Assembly: GCA_029215795.1 (NCBI GenBank)
Contig: JARDYH010000001.1
Location: 405,393,154 to 405,457,153 of the forward strand
Direction: 5' to 3'
From: Anniella stebbinsi
Taxonomy: Eukaryota; Chordata; Lepidosauria; Squamata; Anniellidae
DNA: 64,000 nt
A program made the position numbers and the translations under genes. Positions 1-9,960 of this stretch are shown in pieces. The notes under the pieces are model-generated. The model was given only the letters and a program-made list of their open reading frames with translations, had not been told where the DNA came from and ran no database searches. Numbering within the stretch: position 1 is the first letter of the stretch; each line of letters starts with the position of its first letter.

Positions 1-54
1 GCACTCTCTGGGTCTAACCCACCTCACAGGAGAGTGTAATATTGCAGTGGGGCA

Positions 55-83
55 GGTGTGTATGTGTATGTGTGTGTGTGTGT
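55..83. repeat. (TG)n microsatellite
   Basis: Alternating TG run with a few TA interruptions, directly visible. Simple sequence with no coding signal. Confidence 0.9.
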
Positions 84-781
84 ACATTGACTTAAGTTCC
101 TTGAAGGAAGGGTGAGATAAAAATGTAACATAATTATGATGGAGAGGTGGAATTCAACTTTGCGTGAGCTCAGGGGCACTATCCTCCCTATTATTACTCA
201 GGTCTTGTTGAAAACAGGATGTGGAGAGGAGGTGGGGAGACACCCTGCAGAGAACTTTGTGCCAACACCGCAGGTCTCCTGAGGGCCCTGCCCCCCTCCT
301 CTTCCATCAAGAAACAAGACGCAAGCAGGACAAGGGAGGGAAAAAAGGATCCAAAAAGCATTGTCAACTTGAATGATTTTTGCGGCACCTGTCACTAAAC
401 TGCCATCACCCTTCAGAGCTGAAGCCAGGCAATAAAACCTATAGAACTAATAAAGGGGAAGGCGTCTAGCTCTTGACGGATCTGAATGGCCCTGGCAGAT
501 GACAGTCAATTTCACCCAGGGGCAAATTGAAGCAGCAACAGGAAGGTGTCCATGGATGTGCTGACCCTGAGCATGCCAGCGCCGGCTGCTAATCTGGAGC
601 GGGCCGTGCTCTTGGGCGAGTTCTGTGAGGAGGGAGGGGGAGGCTGTGCATTTGGGCCAAGCCTACCTGCACCCCAGGACCCAATCCTGGAGCATTTGAA
701 ATAACACCCCACAAGAGCTGATGGATCCTGGTGCTTAAGAGAGTCAGCCACAACCCAGCTCAAATTTTGCCTCTTCGGCTG
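84..781. other. unassigned non-coding sequence
   Basis: No recognisable gene or repeat. The open frames on both strands here are short and have no recognisable domain. Base composition is mixed, with a GC-rich patch near 580-690. Confidence 0.5.
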
Positions 782-1126
782 CCTCTACAAGAGAGGTTTA
801 AAGCTCTTTCAAGGCGCTTAAAATTTTTTACCTCTACAAGAACGGAGCGCAAATCGGGCGTAGAGGCGCGTTATCTCTCCGATTATGCGCATTATCGAAT
901 GAGCGTTAAATCACGAGTTTTATTTTGCTCCGGCCGTTAAAGCGCATTTTGACTATGTGAACAAGCGCTTATGCGCATTAACTACTTGTAAAGCACATTT
1001 TGGTCATCCGTTAATGAGCTTCGCCGCCTCTTGCCGCCTCTCATGCAGAGGTATTAGGTGTAAATGCGCTTCGGCGATTATGCGCATAATCGCCTAACCG
1101 GGCGCAAAAGCGAATCCTTGTAGAGG
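782..1126. mobile_element. MITE-like element with CCTCTACAAG ends
   Basis: The right end reads CTTGTAGAGG (1117-1126), the exact complement of CCTCTACAAG at 831-840. Another CCTCTACAAG occurs at 782-791, so the left end is either 782 or 831. The interior holds several GCGCATTA/TAATGCGC-like palindromes and is far richer in CpG than its surroundings. There is no coding frame. The segment after 831 (GGAGCGCAAATCGGG and the following 80 bases) recurs in inverse orientation at the right end of the element at 40,251-41,180, so this is a family. The superfamily is unknown; no clear target duplication was seen. Confidence 0.6.
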
Positions 1127-1210
1127 GGACCTTCCTCTCTGCCTCCCTTGCTTTCCAATTCAAGGATAATCTTGCTGACCTATTTTACAGTCCTGTTGTA
1201 ATGATAGCAG

Positions 1211-1323
1211 TCTAACGTAAGTCCAATTTAGAACGGAGCCACTGAAATGAATGGGATGGCTAATTTAAGTCCCATTCATTTCAGTGGGTCTAGTGAGTCT
1301 ACTCTAAGTAGACTTACATTAGA
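1211..1323. mobile_element. small foldback element, unit 1 of 3
   Basis: The ends are inverted: TCTAACGTAAGTC on the left and GACTTACATTAGA on the right, 12 of 13 matching. The core contains a second inverted pair around CCCATTCATTTCAGTGGG. No coding capacity. It is followed closely by two related units. Confidence 0.6.
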
Positions 1324-1342
1324 TGTTACCCTTTGAACATAA

Positions 1343-1468
1343 AGGATTGGGCGCATACCTAGAGTAGACCCAGTGAAATCACTGGGACTCAAGTTAGTCA
1401 TGACTAACTCAAATCCCATTGATTTCAATGGGTCTGCTGTAAGTAGGGCTACATCTGGACCTAATCCT
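1343..1468. mobile_element. small foldback element, unit 2 of 3
   Basis: The ends are inverted (AGGATTGGGCGCA against AGGATTAGGTCCA). The core carries CCCAGTGAAATCACTGGG and CCCATTGATTTCAATGGG palindromes, like the neighbouring units. It is a non-coding MITE-like unit. Confidence 0.6.
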
Positions 1469-1475
1469 CTAAAAG

Positions 1476-1596
1476 CATTGGGTTGGATCCATATTTAATC
1501 ATACTTGGAGTTGACTCACTGAAATCAGTGGGACTTAAGTTGGTCATGACTAATGGGTTAACTCTAAGTATAGCTAAGACTTGATCCAACCCAATG
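1476..1596. mobile_element. small foldback element, unit 3 of 3
   Basis: Terminal inverted repeat CATTGGGTTGGATC (1476-1489) is matched by GATCCAACCCAATG at the right end. The core has CACTGAAATCAGTG and GTCATGAC palindromes. A related copy lies at about 60,623-60,754. Superfamily not established. Confidence 0.65.
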
Positions 1597-1604
1597 ATAA
1601 ATAT

Positions 1605-3003
1605 TATTACTGAGATGACCATTCCTCTGAGTATGGGCAGAGAGACGTTTCCTTGAGCTTCCTCATGGGCTAGCAAGGATGCCCACTTCCAGTCCAACCC
1701 CTAGGAGAAGAGTTTGCAGGGCTCTCCAGTGACCTTTCCACAGAAGTCATCTTCTCTGTGACACTTTTGGCCAAAGCTCTCCATCCTCCTCATCCCTAGT
1801 AAGAAGAAAGCAAGTGCTTCTGCTCAAACGCCCGCTCTCCCCTGCCCCTTCCTCTGTAATGTCACTCTCTTCTTCCCCCTTGGCCTTGCATCCTGCTGAA
1901 GTTTAGACTGTAACCTCTTCAATGGCAGGGACCTATTTTTCTTTTCTTTTTTTGCAGGGGTTATGCCAGCCTCTAAAACACCCTGTGCTCTGATGGATCC
2001 AAAGACTTCCCACACCTGGAATCCATGGGGAAGCTCCTGGTTTTGAAGCAGGCATAAGCCCTGACACCTCTCCGTTGAGTAATTAAGCACTCCAGGTAGC
2101 TTCTTCAACCACGGCCACTTAACATACAACCCAACTATCGCTCACTAATTGCAGTTTAATTCCCTTTTGGCAAGCAATAATAAAACAAACCTGAACACAG
2201 GCACTGCACTCTCCATCCCCCACCTGCTTTTCAAGAATGACACCTGTGCACAAGGATGTCTTGATTAGCCTCAGTGGCTTTGGAGGGTTTGGGTGTGTGT
2301 GGGGGGAGCAGGAGGCAGACTGGTAGGGGGAGAGGATGTATACAGCATGTCCGCTTCACACCCAACAACAACGCATCTCCCCCGTGGAGATGGGAGAGCC
2401 CATGGAGAGCTATGTAACGGCGGGTCCTTGCCTCCCCTCCTCACAGCTCTTGCAGGTGGCCGCTTGTGTTAGGAGGGCAAAGGTACACCTAATATTCCCT
2501 ACACACTGGCAGAGGAGAACTTCCAACTGAGGAGAAGCTACAAAGGGTGAAGCCATGGGAGGAGAAGCTATAAAGGGTGAGTCGTGGCCCTGTTTACACC
2601 TTCTTCAGGAGGTCCCCAAGAAGGAAATGCCAAAGAGATGGACAATTGCCTTCATTACATTTTCCTCCTGCTCTTCCTCCGAGAAGCTCACGCCTCCCCC
2701 CCCCCATCTTCATGATGGCCCTGTAAGGGATAGCAACTGGCTCAGCATAACACAGTGAGGGCCCAGGATCACTGGGCACAATGAGGTCTGGATTGCGGGG
2801 TGCTCACTGTGGAACTGGCTCACGCCAAGGATAGGTTCAGCTGGACTCTGACCAAGCAGGAGTCAGATTTCACAGAAAGGCAGGAAGAAGAACAGCACAG
2901 CACTACGGAGAGCTCCAACTGGTGCTGGAAGACACACTCGGCTCCTTTTATGTTGGTAGGGGGCAGGGGGAGGTCTCACCCCAGGGCTAATGTTGAAGGT
3001 ATT
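1605..3003. other. unassigned non-coding sequence
   Basis: No gene recognised. It contains short homopurine/homopyrimidine patches and a C run near 2695. The frames present are under about 100 codons and have no recognisable motif. Confidence 0.5.
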
Positions 3004-3033
3004 TGTGTATGTGTGTGTTTGTGTGTGTGTGTG
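3004..3033. repeat. (TG)n microsatellite
   Basis: Interrupted TG run, directly visible. Confidence 0.9.
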
Positions 3034-3605
3034 GGGGCAGTCTGTGAATCACATTGCAAGCTCTGAAATGTACAGGCTTCTTCAACTGCAGACTGCGTTT
3101 GAAACTAGGTTCGTCCCAAAAGGTCCGAACTGATAAAAAATGAGCTGAAACAAATTTCTCATACATCCCTGACAACAACAAGAGCTCTCAGTTGGAATGG
3201 GAACAAGGCAGCTTCGAAGTGGATCTCGGAGAACTCAGACAGTCTCATGGATGTTTCTGTCCCTAGCTGGGCCATACACTTAGCTCCCATATGGCCCCAA
3301 TTCTAGCACTGAGTGCAGTGGCCTTCCTAGGGAATGGGAGGTGGGTTTGAAGGGTGGACACACACACACAGCCCTCCACCCATGCAGTAAAAGGGGCATT
3401 TTGCCTGTCCTTTTTACACACATACAGATTTTCTCTCTGACAAGATCTCAGATCCCAAAGGAGGCAGTGATATGACCTGATTCCAAATATGTGAAAAATT
3501 CTAAAGGCGAAAGGCCAGCTATTCCCTCTGGTTCCAGGGGGAAGGTGGAGAATGTGATGGAGAGGGCTTGGAAAGCCAGGGCAGGGAGGCTCAGCTCTCA
3601 TGAGA

Positions 3606-3634
3606 TCCATCCATCCATCCATCCATCCATCCAT
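3606..3634. repeat. (CATC)n microsatellite
   Basis: About seven copies of the tetranucleotide CATC, directly visible. It produces a short frame of repeated residues that is not a gene. Confidence 0.95.
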
Positions 3635-3879
3635 GCTCCAGAGCAAGTCCCCAAATTTGAGGTCGCCAGAACTCAGCCTAGAAAATGTTTATTTTTTTAA
3701 AAGGAACTCAAGTCACAATTCCACTGAAGAGAAGCCCCCCTAACTGCCAGGCACACAGTCCCTGGCAGGATCAGGCCGCAACAGGTGGAGAGCTTGCAGA
3801 CAGAAACCCTCCCCCGTAAATCTCCACACCACGCTGGCTTGCTATGAATGCCTGGTTGTGGATGCCAAGGACAAGGCCA

Positions 3880-4190
3880 GTGTCCTGGGGAGGCATAACT
3901 GGGCAGCTGACAAGGACCCACTGACAAAAGCCCCCCTGGAGTTGCTCTGCCCCTTCCCCATTGCAACCAAGTCGTTCACCTGCCTCTCGCTCTGGCCCCG
4001 GGCCATGGTGGAGGCGTGAAGGAAGAGCAGGAGATGCTGTGGCTGCCTGGCTCCCTCTGCCTGCCGAACAAGCAGGTGGGGGAGGGAGGGAGGAGGAGGA
4101 GGAGGTGGAGGAGCAAGGGCAGGGAGAAGGCGGATTGGCTGAGGGAGGGGGGTCTTGCCCAATGCCCTCCACCCCTTGGAGTTGGCACTA
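3880..4190 (-). repeat. unclassified interspersed repeat, copy 1
   Basis: Read on the minus strand this shares a stretch with 14,930-15,130 and 47,980-48,230. The order is a CCTGCTTG..GGCAGGCAG segment, a CTCCTCCTC-rich stretch, then a segment like CCAGAGCGAGAGGCAGGTGA. The spacing varies and the triplet-rich part has expanded differently in each copy. It sits directly downstream of a tRNA-like SINE head on the same strand (4,190-4,256). Frames of up to about 130 codons overlap it on both strands, but they follow the triplet repeat and look fortuitous. Family unknown. Confidence 0.5.
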
Positions 4191-4256
4191 GCCAAGGACT
4201 GACATGGGGCCTTTAGGACTGCAAATGCCGTGCTCTACCACTGAGCTATAGGCCCT
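4190..4256 (-). mobile_element. tRNA-derived SINE head
   Basis: On the minus strand it reads GGGCCTATAGCTCAGTGGTA and continues AGAGCACGGC, which has the form of a tRNA 5' half and A box. It lacks an intact B box and acceptor stem, so it is a SINE head and not a tRNA gene. The same head is seen, more or less degraded, in the SINE copies at 13.3, 31.1 and 59.8 kb. Confidence 0.55.
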
Positions 4257-4259
4257 CCC

Positions 4260-5240
4260 CATCTACATTTTCAAGAACCCCCCCCCCCTCACATGGAGAT
4301 CTTTTAAAAATGCAGCTCATTTTTTTACCTGTCCTCACCACTAGACAACTGAGATGATCCTGTGGGTTTTAGCAATTCAAAACCATCCCCAGCACGGGTT
4401 GGGGAAACAGCAAAATCTGCAAAGTCAAGATAAACGTCACCACTGAGATCACTCGGGGAGCCAAAAAGAGCGGCTAAAGATTCCCTTGCCCCTCCTCATT
4501 AGCCTGCAACAAAGAGCAGACCCACGGCAACATGTGTTCCTAGAGGGGGGGGGGGTGGACGTGTGGGCGGAATACACCTGGGGAGGCTGGGTGTGACACC
4601 TGCTAAGAAGAAAGGTTTGTTTCAAGCGAGTCCAGAACAATACCCACCCCTCCTCATTTGCATTTCTTTAAAAAGCCCCAAAGAACTGATTAGAAGTTTT
4701 AATTGTTCCCAGAAACTTTGAAGCCATAAAGCTGAGTGGCAGGCCCTGCTTCCAACGCTTCATGATAAAAGCCAGCTCCCAAATCATAGACTTAATTTAT
4801 CCAAGAACTTGTTAAGATTCCCCCTGTGCGGTTGCCGAGTGAATGCACTTTTGAAGTCATTTACTTACTAATAAATTACAATGGTCTGAAATCATTAGCA
4901 ACAAAGTAAATTGTTTTAATTGATCTGAACTTCGTTACAACCCGAGAACCTCATTTCTGCGCAACTGCACTTTCCAAAGGACTGAAATAACGGATTAATC
5001 TCTCTTGAAGCTTGTCATTTTGAGATTGTGCCTTGTTCCAAAGGAAACAAAGGAGCCAGATCAGCTGCCAAAACCCCTCTCCAAAAGAGTAGGATGAAGA
5101 GGGGCTCTGCGTGTCGGGCGTTCCCCTTGGTTGGATCACCATGCTCTTGGGCAAAGGAGGGAGGGGGGAGCAGCCATGCCAGGCTCCTGGCAGGACAATC
5201 AGCTCCTTCACATCATGTGCTAATTAGCTAACACTCTCTA

Positions 5241-5245
<5 letters not shown>
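4260..5245. other. unassigned; includes an AT-rich candidate conserved element
   Basis: Nothing repeat-like was recognised. From about 4,680 to 5,000 the sequence becomes AT-rich and non-repetitive, with ATTAG/TTAATT-type homeodomain-like sites, quite unlike the GC-rich DNA on either side. Conservation cannot be tested here. Confidence 0.35.
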
Positions 5246-5272
<27 letters not shown>

Positions 5273-5274
5273 TT
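5246..5274. repeat. (CT)n microsatellite
   Basis: Uninterrupted CT run, directly visible. Confidence 0.95.
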
Positions 5275-5677
5275 TCTAGAAACAAAAATGCTTGGAGAAT
5301 TTGGATACTACAGGAAATCACACATTTCTCCCTTGACGTTTCCATGCCAAATTCTATAGAATATCAGTGGATATCCCAGCTCTGCGTGATGCACAGAGGC
5401 GTCAATAAGGGCAGGATGAAACATCCCATGGGGCAAATTAATGGGTTGTTCTCTGGGGCAAAGAGGAAAAGAGGCAGAAAGTGCCCTTCATCTCAGACAC
5501 TGGGTACCCCAGGACCCCTGGCTGGATTTGTCCTCCCCACTCACTCCATGGTGCCCCTGAATGCCCCCTTTGCTTTCTCCAATGCCAGCTGCTTTGGCAT
5601 AAATAAATAATTAAATAAAAGCAACATGAAGCAAACAATCAAAAAAGGAAAAAAGCAAAGTGATGTTATTGTAGGCA

Positions 5678-5696
5678 CCTCTCTCTCTCCCTCTCC

Positions 5697-5732
<36 letters not shown>
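5678..5732. repeat. compound (CT)n(GT)n microsatellite
   Basis: About 22 bases of CT/CCCT followed directly by about sixteen GT units. Directly visible. Confidence 0.95.
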
Positions 5733-5734
<2 letters not shown>

Positions 5735-6920
5735 TGGATGGGGATCTCCAGAAGTCCCTGACGTATCTGGGACATTACCCATCAAAGCTCCATCCATCCC
5801 AGTGGGAAGCGCAAGAGAGGTTCTCACGCCTCCCCTGACGGATGGTGATGCCCCCATTGCCCAGAAAACATCCTGATAAACCAAAGTCACCACATCCCAC
5901 TGGTTGGAATAGAATTGTTGTCCAAAACAGGAAGATCCCAGGTGGCCAAGTTTTACCAGAATCTACCATTCTGTATGAGCCACATTGGGTGTCCTCCCCC
6001 ACCTCCCATGGAAATGAAAGCGAAGGCCTGAGATCTCTCTCCATAATGCCCCTCCCTTGCCTCCCAGCATGTTTTGCTTGATCTGTCATTTAGCAGTCAA
6101 GGTGGAGAGGCTTTTGGGCACCATCGCTTGCCGTGACCATCGCTTGCGATGCATTGTTGAAAATGTCTCAGAATCTGTGGAGGACATGTGCGAACATAAG
6201 ACCCAGTGCACGAGGCTAGGGAAGAGAGAAAGATGGCAGGACCTGGGCAGCTCCCAGTCAGAAAACATGTTCCAAAAAATTCCTGATCAGAATGCAGCCC
6301 CCGAGGGTTGTGGTGGTCCTGAAGGCTGCCTGTAGGCCTGGCTCCTCAGCGCAGAGTTTGGAGCTAGTGCTGAGATGTTGCAGGATGGGGTGAAGGGCAG
6401 CTGTCCCTTTGGGATTAGAATTACCTGCCTCTACTGGCTTGATTATGACCTGAACACCCTGCAGCGCTGAAAATTGTTCCTTGCGGAAAGTGCCTCTAGT
6501 GTGCACTGCTCCCTTATCCCAAAGGAAGGAGGCCCTCAGCTGGCCTAGAACTTGGCCAACCATGATATCAATTGGGGGGAGGGATCTGCCCGAGCAAACT
6601 CAATGAGAGTCTTTCCCCTGCTCTGCTCCTTTACTGTTCCTCTGCTTCACTCCACTTGGCTCTGCTCCTTCGGAATTCCCATTTAGGGCACCATACTATG
6701 CATGTCTGGATGGAAAAAGGACCACAGCTCCCAGCATTCCCCAACTGACCATGCATAGGATGGGAGAATTTCTAACTCCGGCACTGGAGTTTGCACGGTT
6801 TGAGGCAGCTACACATTCCTTCCCTTCATTTGCATCTATTTTTCCTTTCCGTATTAGTGAAGGATGCAATGATGGCAGCATGCAGAAAAGCATCCTTGGA
6901 GGACAACATGTGTATCTTTG
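5733..6920. other. unassigned non-coding sequence
   Basis: No gene or classified repeat recognised. A short stretch near 6,715-6,760 (CACAGCTCCCAGCATTCC) resembles part of the palindromic repeat seen at 11.2, 35.1 and 46.3 kb, but is too short to call. Confidence 0.45.
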
Positions 6921-6924
6921 CAAT

Positions 6925-6993
6925 CCTTTTTGTGTGGTGTTTTACTGATGCGCCTGTGCACTCCTATGCAAGGGTAAAGCACCACACAAAAGG
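6925..6993. repeat. imperfect hairpin
   Basis: The left arm CCTTTTTGTGTGGTGTTTTA(C) at 6925-6945 pairs with 6974-6993 (one mismatch, one gap) across a 28-base loop. It may be the remnant of a foldback MITE or a chance hairpin. No similar copy was noticed in the window. Confidence 0.5.
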
Positions 6994-7140
6994 GCCGTGA
7001 TACAACTGCACATGCAATCACTTCAAGTTTGCATTCGCACAGTGTGTTATCAATGTGCATTGCTTTGGAGTGAATGCATTCGTCCATTTCTGGTCCATGT
7101 CAGTTTTGCATGGGTTCACACATACGTCTATTCCATCCCA

Positions 7141-7310
7141 TTTCTCCATTAAACTGCCCAGAGAGCTTCAGCTATGGGGCGGTATATAAATGTAATAAAT
7201 TATAATAATAAGTAAGAAATAAATTGTAAATTGTAAATAAGTAAATTGTAAATAAGAAATAAATTGTTATTATTATTATTATTAATAATAATAATAATAA
7301 TAATAAATCT
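7141..7310 (+). mobile_element. L2-type LINE or SINE 3' tail with AT-rich microsatellite
   Basis: The string ACTGCCCAGAGAGCTTCAGC, then GGGGCGGTATATAAATGTAA, then AATAAAT repeats is the typical 3' terminal sequence of L2-type LINEs and their dependent SINEs in reptiles. The body of the element is missing. It ends in a (TTA/ATT)n and (AAT)n stretch (about 7,267-7,307). Confidence 0.65.
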
Positions 7311-7510
7311 ATGATTTGGGTTTTTTTTAAAAAAAACAATCTATATGAAAATGCATTTGTAAATATGTATTTTCTCAGAAAGCATTTATTTCTAAACTCT
7401 TTTTATCCTAAAATATTCTGGTATGTGTTTTGCAAAATCCAGAGAAGTGTCAAATCTGCAAGATAACTGTGTGCTGATCCGAGAGTTGTGGATCAGGCCA
7501 GTTTATTCAA
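7311..7510. repeat. AT-rich interspersed repeat fragment
   Basis: AT-rich with repeated TGCATTT/AAATATG-like words. The segment around 7,434-7,480 (CAGAGAAGTG..AAGATAA) resembles 28,345-28,390, so it is probably a shared interspersed family. It is likely a non-autonomous DNA transposon remnant; superfamily unknown. Confidence 0.4.
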
Positions 7511-7628
7511 AATGCAGACCGAATGAAACCCTCATGCATCCCTTGATAAAACAGCTCACACAAAGAATCTAAATGGAAACATGCCTATGATTCTATTGAT
7601 ATAGCTTTTTACCGTGTTTTATCAATGT

Positions 7629-7649
7629 GTACACACACACACACACACA
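7629..7649. repeat. (AC)n microsatellite
   Basis: About ten AC units, directly visible. Confidence 0.95.
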
Positions 7650-8518
7650 GAGTGTTGGAAAAAGACATGAAGGCACTGAAAACTGGGCATGTGGCACATA
7701 CACAGCCCTACATACAATGGAACATTTCTAAAGCCCTTTGGAAACAAGAGCAGGTAATGTGGAAATTCGAGATCTGGGGAGAAACCTGGATGAAAAGAAC
7801 AGCAGCAACATTTCTGCAATGCTGCCCGCCTCGGCCTCTGTTTCCCATTGCTTCTGATGCGTCTCATCGGCATCCAGGACTCGGCTGCAGATGCACTGGA
7901 TGCTTGTGGGAGAACCACCATCTAATTACTAGTGATTTCCTTTGCTGAAAACATGCCGCGTTTTGCCCTAGAAAGGTAAACACAGCAAGGTGCGCAGAAC
8001 AGCTTCTGCCAGAGGTGGCTCCGGAGTGACCATGTTAAAAGTGGAAAAGTCAGCAGCAATCTTTATTTCTCTCTCAGCTGAGGTGAAAGGAGCCCACCCA
8101 GGAGCGCCAAGCCCCCTCCCACAGACACCAACTTCTGGTTACGTCAGAAGACAAGGCAGTGCAGCACAATGGCATGGAAGGGGCTGAGAACAGGGGTGGG
8201 GGGACCCAGACACTGCCTGATGCAACCATGGAAGCAAGTAGCTTTGGCAGACAAGAACGCATTTGGGCAGGCTCTGAATGCAGGGGATTCTGCAAGCTTC
8301 CTGGAGACTGAATTATTTAGAGCCCACTTGAAGGGAGGAACACAGCAGAGCAGGAAAGCCAGCCTCCACGAGGAATCCCCCCCGCCCCCCTCTGCAGCAC
8401 CAATACTGATGAGCAAACTGACGTAGTCCTAGAAAACGAGATGGCTGCAAAGAAGTGGAAAGGTGGACCGAGGAGAGGAGAGCTGCATTGGGAAAAGCAG
8501 GGCTCCCACCTGACGCGA
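7650..8518. other. unassigned non-coding sequence
   Basis: No gene or classified repeat recognised. Confidence 0.45.
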
Positions 8519-8592
8519 GCTTGGCTGGAGTGGTGGAGGCATTGGCAACCTAGAGGTTGTACGACTGCAGCGCCCTCTGTGTGGGGCTGCCC
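8519..8592 (+). repeat. LINE fragment, left arm of an inverted pair
   Basis: The complement of this 74-base segment matches 9,198-9,271 at about 66 of 74 positions. The right-hand copy lies in the antisense L2-type LINE below, so this is an oppositely oriented fragment of the same family. Confidence 0.65.
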
Positions 8593-8770
8593 TTCTGTGC
8601 AATTTCTGGGTTCCTGCTGAAGCCTTCTGAGAGCACAGCCCTGCTCATGACTTTGCTGCTGCTGTCCAAGTGGCTACACTACAGTTTGTGTATTTATGAT
8701 TTATGAGTACTTATAAACTGCTTACAACTGAAGATTTCAAAGTGGAGCGCACTGGGCATAAAACACACTA

Positions 8771-9062
8771 AGGAATCTACCTTAAAGCATCGCTGACAGA
8801 TGGTGGTCCAGCTGCCTCTTGAATGCCTCTAATGTGGGAAAGCCCACCACCTCCCTAGGTCATTGGTTCCATTGTCATACTGCTCTAACAGTCAGGAAGT
8901 TTTTCCTGATGTCCAGCCGGAATCTGGCTTCCTGTAACTTGAGCCCATTATTCCGTGTCTTGCATTCTGGGTTGATCGAGAAGAGATCCTGTTCCTCCTC
9001 TGTATGACAACCTTTCAAGTATTTGAAGAGTGCTATCATGTCTCCCCTCGATCTTCTCTTCT
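8771..9062 (-). mobile_element. CR1 LINE, 3' fragment (copy A)
   Basis: It is closely similar to the 3' parts of the other CR1 copies at 22.3, 39.1 and 51.4 kb. The minus strand encodes the C-terminal end of the CR1 ORF2 protein ([17 protein letters not shown], then a region ending NFLTVRAV) and continues into the 3' UTR. It lacks the ATTCTATG terminal repeats and everything upstream of the last RT segment. Similarity stops abruptly at 9,062 (CTTCTCTT followed by unrelated sequence). Confidence 0.9.
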
Positions 9063-9129
9063 GGTCTTTAAGGGAGAAGGTGCTGTCAGGTAGCCAGGTC
9101 CCAAGTAGCTCCTTCAGAAAAGGTGTCAT

Positions 9130-9960
9130 ATCCTGCAGGTAGGCTGCTCCATGTAACAGCCTAGCTGCACAAACTGCATTTTATGGGCTAGCCTTAAGGG
9201 CAGCCCCACACAGAGGGCACTGCTGTAGTACAACCTCTAGGTTACTAATGCCTCCCGCACTCCGGCCAAGCTATCCCAGTCCAAGAAGGGCCACGGCTGG
9301 CATACCAGCCCAAACTGGTAAATTGAGCAACAGAGGTCACCTGGCCCTTCAGTGCCAGGGATGGATCCAGAAGCTCCCGGACTCTATACCTGATCCTTCA
9401 GAGAGAGTGCAGCAGCCCCATCCAGAGCAGGTCACCCTGCCAGGCCTGGAAACAAGGCCTCGTCCACCTTGCCAAAAGGAGTTCATTAGCCCTCACCCAG
9501 CCCACCACTGCATCCAGGTACTGGCCCAGGGACGGCACCTGATTCCAACATCACAGAGAAACAGATATGGCTGCCAACAGCCTCCTGACAGCCCTTTACT
9601 CCAGCTGTCCTAACGGCTGCTCCCAATGGCGTCATATAGATATGAAGCATCAAGGAGGAGGAGGAGGAGGAAGACAAGGTCCCCGAGGCACCTCATGGCA
9701 CAATGGCCGGGGGGGTTCAGAAACAGTCTCTCTGAAATGGCCCTGGGTGTAGGGATGGAACCATGGAAGGGTGGTGCCCCCAGCCCCCAACCCATGGAGC
9801 CAGATGGTATCCAAAGCTGCCACACTCCCCCTGTCCCTCTCTCAATACAGGTCACCCATCTGGGTGACCAAAGCTGACTTGGTCCCAAACCCAGGCCTGA
9901 ACCCAGACTGAAATGGGTCCCAGAGAGCCTGCAGTTGTCATGACCGGCTTTTTCCATGCT
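9130..9960 (-). mobile_element. degraded L2-type LINE, reverse transcriptase part
   Basis: On the minus strand broken frames resemble L2-clade RT. These are a HIYMTPLGAAVRTAGVK segment (about 9,580-9,650), a YLDAVVGWVRANELLL segment (about 9,478-9,525, matching the conserved GWMRANKLKLN region), and a DGAAALSLKDQV segment (about 9,395-9,430). The YADD catalytic box is not recognisable and there are frameshifts and stops. The sequence from 9,660 to 9,960 belongs to the same or an adjacent repeat. The long minus-strand frame spanning 9,610-10,659 is fortuitous. The L2 versus L3 assignment rests on memory of the family. Confidence 0.6.

Noticed and set aside
2336..3066. Several 60-90-codon frames considered as small genes
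   Set aside because: Short, overlapping, no domain, one running into a TG microsatellite.
4190..4256. Possible tRNA gene
   Set aside because: Only a tRNA-like 5' half; no intact B box, acceptor pairing or terminator. Interpreted as a SINE head.
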